A stretch of DNA of 64,000 nucleotides from Serripes groenlandicus (GCA_031761405.1 JASEVX010000011.1:64707217-64771216); one strand, 5' to 3'. Shown: positions 1-10,853, numbered from the stretch's first letter. Translations and numbers: made by a program. The notes: generated by a model from the letters alone, not told the origin.

Positions 1-860
1 GGAAAGGACATTGACTGTTTTTCAAAATTCATCAGTTGTAAATGCGTAAATATGTGTCTGCACGTGGGTAAGAGTAGACCCGTCAACGTGGCAAGAACGG
101 GTGGTGGGTTATTAATAAATACGCTGACGAATGGTGTGGGTTTTTTCCATCAATTTGTCGCCAGTTTTTTGAAGTTGTTTATGTATATTACTGATTTCAT
201 TTCAAACTTTAATGGATATGGACTGATAGCCATCTCAGCATCTTTTTTGCCCCCTTATTAGACCCTTTGCTATTATAGATGATAATTTGACAGTCTCCAA
301 ATTGTAATACACTTGAGCATAAATGTACTCATCGTATCTCATATTCATAAAACTTACAAATCATCGGATACACAGGCATGTGTTTAAATTACTACAAGAA
401 CGACACCCATGTGTTATTATATGTTATTGATACGTAGCTACAGCGTTGTCGAAAACCCATGGCTGGGGTTAAGCCTTAGTAAACTTGTTTTTCGTCTGTT
501 GCGAAAAAACTAATTGACACGTCAAACAAAATCTGCCGATGTCACCTTAAAAAGGTACCGGGTCTGTTAAAAATAGTCCTCGAGGTACTATCGTATGCAA
601 GTTAAAGTGAACATAGAACAATATCAGACTAGCCTCATCAAACTCCGGTAGTGCTGTTCAATCACATCCGGGTCGTGTCAAGGATAGGAGCCCGCTTATG
701 GAATAAGCACTGTTCTATATGACAACTTGTACCGTGTTCTCATGGACAGGCTTATATACCGTAAACTAAATTAAGAAGCTGAAATGTAAAACTCCATTTT
801 GTTGATTTGAATTCGCATGTGACAGAAATATACAAGGGGCTTTTTTACCTGATTGTTATC
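1..860. other. intergenic, no gene seen
   Basis: AT-rich sequence with only short open frames and no splice-bounded open segment that I trust. The only recognisable item is the GTGCATGAG-type MITE end near 700-757. Confidence 0.6.
700..757. repeat. fragment of GTGCATGAG-ended MITE
   Basis: The stretch AACTTGTACCGTGTTCTCATGGACAGGCTTA matches in pattern the right end of the element at 6582-6823 (ACCTTTTCTCATGGACGGGCTCA). The opposite end is not recognisable, so this is a solo end or a decayed copy. Confidence 0.45.
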
Positions 861-864
861 AATG

Positions 865-1072
865 AACCCTTTCCCACACACAGTCTGACGCATCCGCAAC
901 ATACGACTTTTGAAAACATTGCGATAAAAGGAGAAGTTGCTCATCATGAGCAGTTTCCTCTTTTCCACACTGTTTCCTACACAATAACACAGTGAACTTT
1001 CTGTCATCAAGATTTTCCATATGTGTCTAGATGTGTTCAAAGTCAACTACTTAAGTTTAGTTGTATGTGGGT
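865..1072. mobile_element. TTAA-MITE, old copy
   Basis: It starts AACCCTTTCCCACACACAG, keeps the central hairpin (GTTGCTCATCATGAGCAGTTTC near 935-957) and ends with a decayed AAAGTC...TTGTATGTGGG right end. It runs straight into the younger copy at 1073, suggesting that copy inserted at or replaced its right terminus. Confidence 0.65.
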
Positions 1073-1277
1073 TCCCTCAACGACAATTTTTGCAGCAGAC
1101 GACTTTGAACATATTTTGTCAAATGATAGAAAATCTCCATAATTGAATGGATAACCTATGACTAAAAGTGGAAAACATTGTGGCAAAAGGAGAAATTGCT
1201 CGTTTTGAGCAATTTCTTCTTTTGTCACTATATTTTCAAAAAGCGTCAGAAAGCGTCCATATGAGGGAAAGGGTTAA
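1073..1277 (+). mobile_element. TTAA-MITE, young subfamily, 5' end damaged
   Basis: Carries the young-subfamily signature: GCAGCAGACGACTTTGAAC, then TTTTGTCAAA, then AATTGAATGGATAACC, then a central hairpin with stem GCTC/GAGC and loop GTTTT. It ends TATGAGGGAAAGGGTTAA. The first ~14 bp (TTAACCCTTT) are missing, and the right subterminal CCGTCTGCTGCAGAG block is deleted so that AAAAAG joins CGTCAGAAAGCG. Confidence 0.85.
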
Positions 1278-1839
1278 AGAACATATCTCGTCTTGGTTCA
1301 GTGGTGCAAAGAAAATTGTGAGTATTTTGAACATTAATTCGATGTGATTTTACATTTCATTTTCACGATTGCTTCGTTCGATAATTTCACCACTTTTATA
1401 GTGTTTTAAATGTGCTTTTAGTACATGTTTTTCCCATAAGTTAACAATCATAAAAAGCCCGGGTAATTTCTTAAACCCTTTTCTTGAGATAAACCCATTT
1501 GGACGTGTTTGGAGAAGATGTCATTTGAATACATTTTGTGGAATGAAGACATAGTCAATACCTAGCTATACAATATAAATATTCAGTATTTCTCTCTTCT
1601 TTATTTTTATCAATCGGTCATAAAATAGAACTTTCATTTCTCTAGATTTCCAATCTAATATTTAGTTATGGTTACTATGGAAAACTTTAAAAACACATAT
1701 CAGGGGGAGAATTGCGCTGTTCATTAAATATTTTAACAAAAAATTGTTATCACAGTTGACAATTCAATTTGCAATAACCGGTTTACTCGTCTGAAAACAA
1801 TCGAAGGAATTCGAACCAGAAGTCTAGATACATATCTAT
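1278..1839. other. intergenic, nothing recognised
   Basis: AT-rich DNA between a MITE and the PAL element. I see no coding, RNA or repeat signal. Confidence 0.5.
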
Positions 1840-2005
1840 TCAGCTCTTTTTCCCACAATTTCTCTCTTATTATTACAGTAAACCCTATGTTGTAGGTACT
1901 CAAAAGAATCGTCTCACTGAGACAATTCTTTTGAGTACTCACAACATAGGGTTTAAGGGTCAAATAAATCATTTAGAACATGCAAAACGCCCCTTATATA
2001 GAGCC
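1840..2005 (+). mobile_element. PAL palindromic MITE, copy 1
   Basis: The family core is a near-perfect palindrome (1880-1954) with arms of about 37 nt and a one-base centre: AAACCCTATGTTGT... inward to GTCTCA-C-TGAGAC and back out to ACAACATAGGGTTT. Conserved flanks are TTTTTCCCACAATTTCTCTC on the left and GTCAAATAA...TTAGAACAT...CTTATATAGAGC on the right. The same flanks recur at seven other loci, so the element extends beyond the palindrome. No coding capacity; superfamily unknown. Confidence 0.8.
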
Positions 2006-2842
2006 CGGTCAGGATTTTCTAAAAAATTAACAGCATGAACCGAGTTTGTGAAATATGTTCCACCAGTATAGGTTCAGATCTTCCGGCGCATACGTGCCGT
2101 CTGACCAGACCCTTTGTCGTCGGCTGCTCATGACAGCATTTTAATCTTGATATTATGAAAGCTGGCAATGAAATCTTCAAAATGTACCATTTTTAAGAAT
2201 TCAGCATTTCGCTTTCAAAGGCAATTTTGCAAACAATTCGGATTCAGGTGAGACAGCTCGTACCGAAATCTGTATTGTTTGCCACTTAGACATTAAATTT
2301 TCGCAAATTTCCTACTGGACGAAAAAATGGAGGGGTCCAATCACCAACATGGAAGAGTCGACTTTATGAAAGAGTTAATCAACATCGATTGAAAGACAGC
2401 CAGTACACTCGACGAGTGTATGGAGGTAGCCCAAATGCTGAACAAGGCATATTAGACCGGCTTGTCGTGTATCTTCACACTCTCGTCAGACTTCAGATTA
2501 CATATATCCTATATAATTCTCTAATGTGGTACAATTTAATTCTAAACTTATTGATTTTACATCGATTGCGAAACAAACTTTCAGCTTATATTAATCACGC
2601 TAGATGTCTGCTTCCTGGAGAACCAGTACACTGAGACATATATAAAGAGAGATAAATATATAACATACTAGTTATCCATTGCTCAGTTGAAGCTTTTTTG
2701 TACACCCCTTTTCATGTAAATTTCCAGTTCATTAAATATGACTGACAAAAATATGCCGATTCTATTCGGAGGAGGAAATGACCCTCTTTTGAAAATTGAT
2801 ATATGGCGTTTAAGTAATTCCCATTTATAGGTTAATCCAGTA
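2006..2842. other. intergenic with one dispersed 62-bp repeat
   Basis: No convincing gene. Positions 2553-2616 (ACATCGATTGCGAAACAAAC...CTGCTTCCTGGAGA) recur with few changes at 10108-10173, so this is part of a dispersed repeat whose borders I cannot define. Confidence 0.5.
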
Positions 2843-2882
2843 TTACCAGGGACCGTGTATATATTGTCCCTGGTATTACCTA
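2843..2882. repeat. CCAGGGAC hairpin
   Basis: The inverted pair CCAGGGAC and GTCCCTGG encloses a CGTGTATATATT spacer. The reverse-oriented relative with spacer AATACACG is at 63661-63684, so this is a dispersed palindromic module rather than a chance hairpin. Confidence 0.55.
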
Positions 2883-3209
2883 ACATGGAATGCATTGCAC
2901 TTTTGGAGAATTATCATTTTAGTTCTTACAGGTGAAATAAACATTTTGCTCAGATCAAATGCACTTTGGCCAGATTACGTGAACTCTGACCTTCAGGGCT
3001 CTGCAACCAATAGATGTCAAGGTTAACCTCTGTCCCCTGTCAAGTCAGATGAAGATATGCCGAGTTCACTATCTCGTAGGCGGACGAAAATACATCCTGA
3101 ACGGTTATCACTCTATACCCGACTTTAGAAATTTATCTTTACGATTTCAACATCTCGGAAGGTCGGTCGGTTTAAGTGTGATATGGCACGTTTATTCCCA
3201 CGCCATTGC

Positions 3210-3431
3210 CCCCCCCCCCCCCTCCCTCCCCCTTTCCCACATACAACACGTATGCAGCAGCCGACTTCAAAAACACCAAGGCAAAAGGTTGGAAACTCTC
3301 TATAAAATAAACTGTAATTAGAGAATACAGTTGAAATACATTGCGGCAAAATGGATAAATTATGAGCAATTTCCCCTTTTTGCCACAATGATTTTAAAAA
3401 TGAGTCTGCCTTAAATGCGTCTACAATTGGG
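3210..3431. mobile_element. poly-C tract and old TTAA-MITE
   Basis: A C-rich tract (13 Cs from about 3210, then CTCCCTCCC) abuts a diverged MITE starting CCCTTTCCCACATACAAC at 3230. GCAGCAGCCGACTTC and a reduced central block (GGATAAATTATGAGCAATTTCCCC) are visible. It ends GCGTCTACAATTGGG. Confidence 0.65.
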
Positions 3432-3766
3432 ACATTTGTTTTAGTAAAGCATATCCCGTATCTATACAGTTGTGACAAAGGTAAAGTGAGAATGTAAAAT
3501 ATATTTGCTGATTCTGAAATAAAATGATGGCTCCTATAGGCAGGTAACGGATTCGTAAAGGCATATTTTTCGCAATAAATTCCCATCGCAGGTTGATGCA
3601 CTCAATACACCCACAAATACCAATCAACTCGCCAAGATACTATGAATGACATTATAGCGGTTTATTATATTCATATCTTTGTATGCAATTATTGTTAATG
3701 CAAATCCGGTTTGTAATCTACCAAAATAATAAAAAATCTCACTAAACATCTAATGTTCCTTAACTT

Positions 3767-4035
3767 TGGCCGAGCCGCCGTTACTCATTCGGTAGCAACG
3801 CGATATGTCAATCCAGGCGTTTGCGAGTCTTTCAAACGTTTGACAATAGTCACTCTGTGACAAGCGTCATTTCGTCTTCCAGCAATGGGCTAACAGTCTA
3901 TGTGGAAAAGCAGCCATTTACTTGGAAAGTATGTTGTGTGCTGTACTGGTTTGAGAAAGCCAGGAAACACATGAGTAGGTGAGCTGGCTGCCGTGATATG
4001 ACTGAACATTGTTGAAAACGGTTTCAAACCCCAAT
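3767..4035 (+). mobile_element. tRNA-derived SINE, type B
   Basis: A tRNA-like head (GGCCGAGCCGCCGTTACTC, with a weak second promoter box) is followed by the body shared with 34010-34304 and 54810-55031: CAATGGGCTAACAGTCTATG, AGCCAGGAAACACATGAG, and the 3' end GTTGAAAACGGTTTCAAACCCCAATC. Part of the tRNA-like T arm seen in the other copies is missing here. The tail type is shared with many bivalve SINEs. Confidence 0.75.
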
Positions 4036-4320
4036 CTTTCTATCAATTCTTTATAAACGAGCTCGTTTCTGAGCAGATGGATTTGTTTTTTTAATTATGA
4101 CAGAGACAAGTTATAAGAATGTTGTTCATGCATAACTCATTCGAAAAGTAGGCATTCAATACCAATTAACGTTAACAGTTTCCGTTATACATTGTACAAC
4201 AAATCTTCCACGACCGATCTTGAATAAAAATGTAGGAAGAGATATGAACAATTTCAAGAAACGAAAGTATAATTATTGGAAAGTATAATTATTGGATTAG
4301 TTGACAACCTTGTAGTTAGT

Positions 4321-4997
4321 GCCCCAGTCATAGTGTCACGTTTTGGCTTCGCCGTTGTGCCCCGTTTCTAACACATCGCTTTATTGTCGTCAGGTCGTTC
4401 CACGCTGTGCTTCATTATGCCTCCACGTTGCAACCACGTTCAATTAAAACGCGTCGCGCATTGATGACCCTCTACCAAGAATGTTGAAATCATTACAATC
4501 CATTAGCGCGACAGAGCGTATCATATATAGCGTACCACAACGTACCAACTCGCAGCACAACATAGAACGAACGTAGCACAACGTCGTACAACATAAAACA
4601 ATGTAGCATAACGCAGCTCATAACGTATGTAGTACAACATATTACAGCATATCATGACACAGCGTGGCATAACGCGGCACGAGGAACGTGGTAGTAACGA
4701 GGCCACAACGTAGTATTGCGCAGCACGACATGTCAGCAAACGCAATAGAAACGTATCAACCGGTGGCACGCGCTATGTTCACGTTCTATTACGTTTTTGC
4801 TACGTTTCTGCTTCGTTATACTACGCTGTATTACGTTCTCGCCACGTTGTAGTACGTTGCAGGGAAACGTGAGCGAATTTTGAACATGTCCAAAATTAAA
4901 CTTTCCACTTCAAGTGTTGTCACGTTTGATCACATTGTAGCCACATTTCCTAATGTAGCTAAACTTAGCGGCCAAAACGTGACACTATGACTGGGGC
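4321..4997. mobile_element. ACGT-rich MITE with perfect 27-bp inverted ends
   Basis: Positions 4321-4347 (GCCCCAGTCATAGTGTCACG then TTTTGGC) are the exact reverse complement of 4971-4997. The interior is a loose tandem of ACGT-containing words: ACAACGTA-type on the left half and TACGTTNT-type on the right, so the whole folds back on itself. No transposase is present. The target duplication is unclear: flanks are TTAGT and ATAAC. The 82-residue open frame inside on the minus strand is a by-product of the repeats. Confidence 0.85.
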
Positions 4998-5000
4998 ATA

Positions 5001-5078
5001 ACGGAACAAATGCTCATTATGTTCTCCTTTTGCCAAAATATTGTGCCTATGCATCATAATGTTTCTGTATGTGGGAGA
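5001..5078. repeat. TTAA-MITE fragment
   Basis: Right-half fragment: AAATGCTCATTATG...CTCCTTTTGCCAAAAT...CTGTATGTGGGAGAGGTTTAA. Immediately downstream of the ACGT element. Confidence 0.5.
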
Positions 5079-5242
5079 GGTTTAAATAACGAGACCAACA
5101 TTAATATAAAACGATGTCCTTCATCATGTGATGCGAGTACTATCGTTGAGTGCGAACACAAGCAATCAGAATACACGAAGTGGTGGGTGACAAGCGCCGG
5201 TCCCAAGCGGGACAGTCAATACTACCTGTGTAAGGCTTTTTT

Positions 5243-5321
5243 CATGACACAAGCCAGGAGAGTCGAACCCGGGTCTCCCGCTCGCAAGGTGGATGCTGTA
5301 ACCACATCACCACTCAGTCGG
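5243..5321 (-). repeat. tRNA-like SINE head (pseudo-tRNA)
   Basis: Read on the minus strand it starts CCGACTGAGTGGTGATGTGG, contains a B box GGTTCGACTC in a T-arm-like context (ACCCGGGTTCGACTCTCCTGG), and ends in GCTTGTGTCATG. The acceptor ends do not pair well, so I call it a tRNA-derived SINE remnant, not a functional tRNA gene. Confidence 0.55.
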
Positions 5322-5399
5322 TTTATAATTGATTGCGATTATGATCAGGTTGCATGTTTTACAAGCAAAGTTGATTTGGTCATGTCCACTGTCGAATAG

Positions 5400-5997
5400 C
5401 TTCCTTGATGCCTTTAAAACGCGATGGCGAACAGGGAAGAACCAGATCAAACAGTGTGTATGTTTAATTCCTTCCTTGATACTGAATGTGCTTGACCAAA
5501 TATATGTACATAGTTATCTTGGTGTTAACTTCTTTCCTGGAAAGGTTTCTACAAATACCGTATCAAACAACGGTAAATAAACATGTTTTCATTTGTTATC
5601 CTTCGAGCATATAGAGCATATATAACGATATAAAAAAAGTATTGAATTTCTGCAAATCATTCAATCACGATCGAATCCCTTTTCAAATGTCGTCTGCTGT
5701 TGCGATTCGCGGCAGTGCTTTGATTGGTAACCATGGCTACAGTGAGGATGGCCTTTCTGTATGCATCATTAATTTGTGCTACATGAAATATACATTATGT
5801 TTTGCGACAAAGGTTCTTTGAAATTCTGTTTGATCGGCCACGTTATCTCCACATGCGAGGGACCGTTCAATAAACTCAACAGCCATTATCCAACATTAAT
5901 GAACTGTTTCCCTATTGGTTCCAAAAATAGGAAGATTTCACTGGCGATAGAATTCCCAGAATTCTAAGTGGCGGAATTGATCTATACAAGTATTTTC
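5400..5997. other. intergenic, nothing recognised
   Basis: Short open frames only, without splice signals or recognisable peptides. Confidence 0.5.
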
Positions 5998-6053
5998 TTT
6001 AACCCCGTCCTAAAATGCGTACACTTTTTGACGCATCTGCAGCAGACCACGTT
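5998..6053. repeat. old TTAA-MITE left fragment
   Basis: TTAACCCCGTCCTAAAATGCG...CTGCAGCAGACCACGTT is the left end of an older copy, interrupted at 6054 by the young copy. Confidence 0.55.
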
Positions 6054-6207
6054 TTAACCCTTTCCCTCATACAACCATTCTGCAGCAGACGACTTTGAAC
6101 GTATTTTGTCAATACATAAAAAATCCTCCATAATTGAATGGATAACCTATGACTCAAAGTGGAAAACATTGTGGCAAAAGGAGAAATTGCACGTTTTGTC
6201 ATCATGA
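6054..6207 (+). mobile_element. TTAA-MITE, young subfamily, 3' truncated
   Basis: Intact from TTAACCCTTTCCCTCATACA through CCTATGACTCAAAGTGG to the left arm of the central hairpin (GAAATTGCACGTTTTGT), then it breaks into unrelated sequence at TCATCATGAATG. The right half is lost. Confidence 0.85.
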
Positions 6208-6340
6208 ATGTAGGAGCGTATTAATCCGGATTTGGGCCAAGTCATACGTGGACCGTCGGGATAATATAACCGGCGTAGATCCAGATTATTCATCGTCAAT
6301 GTGTAGTCAAAATCTTCACTTTATCCGGTTACATCTATAA

Positions 6341-6524
6341 ACCTTTCCAAATTATAATAAATATGCAGCAGACCCCTTCAAAAATATTGGAATGTGTAAT
6401 TACTGAAAAGATTTGAAAACAGTGTCAACTGGGGAAATTGCTGATTAAAAGCAATTTCTTCTTTTGCCACAATGTGTTCAAAAGTCGTCTGCTACAGAGG
6501 CGTCTTCAAGTGGGGAAGAGTTAA
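6341..6524. mobile_element. TTAA-MITE, old copy
   Basis: AACCTTTCCAAATTATAATAAATATGCAGCAGACC at the left, central hairpin AAATTGCTGATTAAAAGCAATTTC, right end GTCGTCTGCTACAGAGG...GGGGAAGAGTTAA. Confidence 0.75.
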
Positions 6525-6581
6525 CTGCATCCTGGCACATTTCTGAAAACAGTCATTTGTACCAAAAGCAACAGAAAAAAC

Positions 6582-6823
6582 TTGAGTCAGTGCATGGGAA
6601 AAGGTACAAGTTCGTATTAAGATTTACGTTCGGATCAGCCTGTATATCTGATCCATCTTAGTAGAATATACAGAAGTTGATAACAGTTTCTAACAAAATT
6701 GTGTAAATGATAAGTGAACAGTGGAAATCGTGTTCTGACTGTGCGGATGCACATGCTGATCTGTATCTTTCTGTGTTAACAAAAAAGGCAAACGTATACC
6801 TTTTCTCATGGACGGGCTCATAT
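6582..6823. mobile_element. GTGCATGAG-ended MITE, copy 1
   Basis: Inverted ends: left TTGAGTCAGTGCATGGGAAA then AGGTACAAGTT; right AACGTATACCTTTTCTCATGGACGGGCTCA. Inside, GGATCAGCCTG and TGCTGATCTG also face each other. Related copies are at 28714-28969 and 33701-33944. No coding capacity. Confidence 0.7.
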
Positions 6824-7150
6824 TTGATCTCTATTACCTGTGGCAAAAGCTTACCATTGGCAATACCGTTTTACTGGTGGGTATAAGACTTTCATAGAGG
6901 GCATGCGTTTTCTTCCTGCCAAGACCTTGCTAGTGATTGTGACTCATACCAAACTTTTGAAAGTGTGACCTTGGCATTCTCATTTAGCCTACTTTCAGTA
7001 AACTGTGTTGCCACCCGGGGCCATTGGTGTTTCACAAACACATAATCATTTTGTCATCGCACATACTTGGAAATGAACATGTAGGCCTACTTAGTTAATA
7101 CATTACAGGCCACTGATTTCAGTGAAGTTTGCTTTAAATTGTAGGAGACA

Positions 7151-7225
7151 GTGGTGCAGTAGTGCAGTTGTAGAGCGTCGGCCTTTCGTAGCAAAGGTCC
7201 CGGGTTCGAATCCCGTGATGAGCGG
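7151..7225 (+). repeat. tRNA-like sequence, probable SINE head
   Basis: It has a good B box (GGGTTCGAATCCCG) with pairing T-arm stems and an anticodon-arm-like CCTTT...AAAGG, but the anticodon loop is 6 nt rather than 7 and the acceptor ends do not pair. Best read as a pseudo-tRNA or SINE head. Confidence 0.5.
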
Positions 7226-7955
7226 TTTCTTCCTTTGGGATTGTTTCACAAATACCTCGTGAGCACTGGAAGTAGACATCGAGTTAATATAAACATTTCA
7301 TCAAAACGATTCAAAATTAAATTATGTTCTCTAGTGTGTATAGTTAAAAATTTACAATATATTTAGTTCGGCGTCATAAATTCAGCTAAAACATTTATTG
7401 GTTATGGGTCTGGGCTTTAGATATATCAAATAAGTGGTCTATGGGTCTGTGCATCATACATCAAATACTGTCAGAATATTCGATATAGAACACGTTTTTA
7501 AGTGTGAAGGATACAGTTATTTTTACCTTTTTCGTATAAATAACTCTTCAAACTGAGGCACAACTTAACTGGGATTGTTAATTGCATCGAGGATAAAAGA
7601 AAAACATTGCTGTGTGCCTTTTGGAATTAAATTGGCATTTTTGTGTGAGCATTAATTTTGAACGCTTGAAAACTACGCCCGAAATAAGATTCCATTTAAT
7701 TGGTTGTATGGTGATCATTATTAACCAATCAAATTGTTTGTTTGTGAAGTAACTAGGGACGCTCAAGAGACTGCAAGGTTGTATCCCGTATAATGATTCC
7801 CATATAAAAATGTCCTAAAGATAACTTTATTTTATGTATATACGATTCATATATGACACATTAAAATAAAATCAATAATGATAAACTTGAAAATAGATAT
7901 GAAAAACATAACGTAAGTTAAAAGAATCCGTTAGGTCTAAACGTAAACAAACAAA
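7226..7955. other. intergenic upstream of the 7956 exon
   Basis: AT-rich with no TATA box or CpG cluster I would single out. The last 40 bases before the ATG (CGTTAGGTCTAAACGTAAAC) could be the 5' UTR of the following exon. Confidence 0.4.
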
Positions 7956-8117
7956 ATGGCCGACACCGCGACTCACATGTCAAGTTCAAAGAAGAAAAAA
8001 TCAGTGAAATTGAAGTATACGACGTTTATTCCTAACGATAACCTGAAAACACCGATAAATGGAGAATGTGACATCTCTTTGCAAGAGGCATTCAAGAAAT
8101 ACAGGAAGGCGAAACAG
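7956..8117 (+). CDS. candidate first coding exon, unknown protein
   Basis: Starts at an ATG in good eukaryotic context (AACAAACAAAATGGCC: A at -3, G at +4). It encodes 54 residues: MADTATHM, a lysine/serine-rich stretch (SSSKKKKSVKLKY), then TTFIPNDNLKTPINGECDIS and the helix-like LQEAFKKYRKAKQ. A donor-like AACAG|GTTTGT falls exactly after codon 54 (phase 0). Unspliced, the frame would run 43 more codons to a stop at 8249, but that part looks less protein-like. The run of sensible residues and codon use differs from neighbouring repeat-derived frames. I do not recognise the protein. A faint resemblance of LQEAF.K to ALMS-type motifs is not enough for a name. No downstream exon was found. Confidence 0.45.
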
Positions 8118-8249
8118 GTTTGTGGATTTAATACCTACTTTCTGTTTATGAGCAAGGGAGATAACTTGTATATCTTAGAACACATCAGATATGAGAACTA
8201 CCTATATCAAATTCCTTTTAGTAAAACTGCTACAAAAGATGATATTTAA

Positions 8250-8754
8250 GAATTCATAACATTTTTACATTTACTCCAAAGACTGAACATGTCACAGCTA
8301 TCGAGTTTGTTTTATCAGCACATTCACTCAACAAATGCAGTCAAAATGCTATCACTTTTTCTATTATAAAATAAAGAATGACATAAAGTTGCTTCATTCA
8401 TTGATTCATTCATACATCTAGCCACGGGGGGGGGGCGGATTTGATGAAAATGATGTGTATGATAAGGAGTACGCCTATATGAAGCTAAGCCCCCGGATAT
8501 GTGACTTATATTTAATTTTTCATTCATTTATTTTGATAAAAAAAAAAATCTCAACAAAATTTGCCTTTCTCTGTGAAAATTGTACTTGTCGATTTCCAAA
8601 CCAATGCATTTTACTAAAATTTCGGAATTAATATTGTGAAGGTCATTAACAAAATAGTTTTCAAAACATAAAGAAGCATCAAGTTTATTATACAATTCTA
8701 TAAACCAATAACCTGATTATCAGCTTTAAGACACTGTTTCATATTTAATACATG
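8250..8754. other. possible intron or intergenic
   Basis: Contains TTCATTCA-type low-complexity and a G9 run near 8427-8436. No gene seen. Confidence 0.45.
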
Positions 8755-8800
8755 TTCACATCTGAGACGACTAATACGTATTAGTCGTCTCAGTTCACAT
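8755..8800. mobile_element. perfect 32-bp palindrome with 7-bp target duplication
   Basis: 8762-8793 is a perfect palindrome (arm CTGAGACGACTAATAC and its exact complement, no spacer). It is bracketed by identical TTCACAT at 8755-8761 and 8794-8800. The direct repeats suggest a tiny foldback insertion or the residue of one. Confidence 0.7.
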
Positions 8801-9571
8801 GTATATACTCTTAACTCTTTCCCAGACAGAGACATATCTTGACATTTGGTGTCCCTCAGTCTGTAGCAGATTGTTAAAACATAGGTAATTTTCTTTTTTC
8901 ACGATGTTTTCAAGAATTTGAGTAAATCTCCTCCAGAAAATCCAAAAAGTAAGTTTTCTGAAGGGTTAAGTCTTCATTCAGATTACTTTCAAAGTAAACA
9001 ATTAGTTTAGATAAAGTATATCAATTATCAGACAGGAAACTCTTCATATTGAGTGATTTAGTTCCATTTTCATCAATGTTTTTTGAGGTCAATTTAAAAT
9101 AGTCACTTCCAATCTTAATTGTTTTCACCCTTTACCTGATACTATTGACACCATTCAATTCCTTTGCAGAAGGAAAACTTTGAGAAATGGGAAATGGAAT
9201 AATTGTTTGTTTTTCCCAAAATATTTATGATACAATATCATGATTGTACTACCAATTCTCTGGATATTGTTATTTGTTTTCCTCTGATGTGCTCAAAGCA
9301 GATCATGAGCTGACTTATATCTGGTGAACAATTAAACAGTATGAAGGTTTAAAACAAAACAAATATCCTTCTAACACAGTTGTACAGAGCTATCAGTCTA
9401 GATCATTAGACCATTGTACTTGCTTGCTTACAAGTATTTTGTCCTAGATATTGAATGTGGCCATAGTTGTCTCCCTTGCTACATAATTTGTTAAACCTAC
9501 CATTCTTAAAATTCTGTATTTTTACTTGTATGAAATTAATTTAACACAGATAGTAGTTATGTTTGTTAAAG
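8801..9571. other. intergenic, nothing recognised
   Basis: AT-rich, no gene. AACTCTTTCCCAGACAGAGAC near 8813 may be a decayed TTAA-MITE end. Confidence 0.45.
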
Positions 9572-9792
9572 TTTAAACCTTTCTTAAATGCAGATACATT
9601 TAGACCCATCTGCAGCAAAAGACATTTGAAATCATTTGTGTCAATGTCATTTTAAGGAATTTCTTCTTTTGACACAATGTTTTCAACACTATTCAATAAA
9701 TATACTTTAAATTTATTAAACTTTTAATTTTTTTGCCTTGAAAGTTACAAAGACGACTACTGTAGATTTGATGTATTTGGGAAAGGGATAAC
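9572..9792. mobile_element. TTAA-MITE, old copy
   Basis: TTTAAACCTTTCTTAAATGC...CATCTGCAGCAAAAGACATTTG on the left and GTAGATTTGATGTATTTGGG...AAAGGGATAA on the right. The left arm of the central hairpin is lost. Confidence 0.65.
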
Positions 9793-10661
9793 TGTCCAGC
9801 TATCTGTATTAGTTACCTCATGTGCTATTTAAGACTTTGAGATTTGAAAGTTGAACATTGAATTAAAAAAGAAAAAGAAGATTCTTGAGAAAAAATTCAG
9901 TTTTGAGTTCAAGAGAAAAACAATAAGAAAATCAGAAATTGAAATTTCCTTTTGTTCTTTTATATATCTCAAAAGAACATTTATCGTTTAGTATATATTA
10001 CCTAAATGTTTTATAATTGTATAAATAATTTTAAAATACAGAAACTTATATTTGGTTTTTGTCAGAACCAGATTCTTGATTTAGTTCAGTTAAAACTTAT
10101 TTAATTTACATCGATTGCGAAACAAGCTTTCAGCTTATATTAATTATACTCGATGTTTGCTTCCTGCAGACTAAAATGGTATTTGCGCCGTTTGTGTGGA
10201 AAATGTCAAAGAGATTCTTAAATTCAGCGAGTCTTTGGAGTGCCAACAACAAAGGACTTTATCAAGTAATAAGAGAGATGTATTGTGGGACAAAAGCCTC
10301 TAAATTTATCCTTATCAAGCCCATTGCAGACTTTTTCTATCTAATTCTCTCTAAATACAGTAGTCCAATCCGAGACATTGTATTCTCACAAACAGTATAA
10401 CGCTGTGATTTTGTTCTCATGGTAATAAAATGCATGTATAGAAAATTATAATTAATCCCCAGTACACAGAAATCCCTATGTTCCCAAGATGTTTGCTGGT
10501 GGGTGGGGCTGGTTGATGACAAGTCCCGATGCTGAAGGGGAATTGTATTAATATCATAGACTAATAAATGTGGAAGATAGAGGTTTATATAGATGAAAAA
10601 CACATGTTATTAATGCTTTCATAGGTAATGACAAAGCTCTAGCTTAAATCTTTCTTACATT
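9793..10661. other. intergenic with a dispersed repeat at 10108-10173
   Basis: Apart from the partner of the 2553-2616 repeat I recognise nothing. The open frame at 10176-10400 has no supporting splice or context signal and I do not annotate it as a gene. Confidence 0.45.
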
Positions 10662-10853
10662 AGCCCTTTCCCACATATGACAAATCTGCAGCAGACAACT
10701 TCAAAAACACATTGGTAAAAATGTGAAATATCTCCAAAAATTAGAGTTTAATCATTAAAAAGAGTTGATGCAATTTCTCCTTTTCCCAATATATTTTCAA
10801 AAGTCATCTGCTGCAAATGCATTGGAATGCGTCTGCAATTGTGAAAGGGTTGA
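10662..10853. mobile_element. TTAA-MITE, old copy
   Basis: AGCCCTTTCCCACATATGAC...CTGCAGCAGACAACTTC on the left; AAAAGTCATCTGCTGCAAATGC...GTGAAAGGGTTGA on the right. The central hairpin is replaced by GAGTTGATGCAATTTCTCC. Adjacent to the next copy. Confidence 0.75.

Noticed and set aside
3125..3601. 158-residue minus frame
   Set aside because: Crosses a TTAA-MITE and a poly-C tract (poly-glycine stretch); no exon signals.
4521..4769. 82-residue minus frame
   Set aside because: Lies wholly inside the ACGT-rich inverted-end element.
7151..7225. Functional tRNA gene
   Set aside because: Six-nucleotide anticodon loop and unpaired acceptor ends; pseudo-tRNA or SINE head.
10176..10400. 74-residue plus frame starting MVFAPFVWKM
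   Set aside because: No splice partner, promoter or repeat-independent support; overlapped by an open minus frame.
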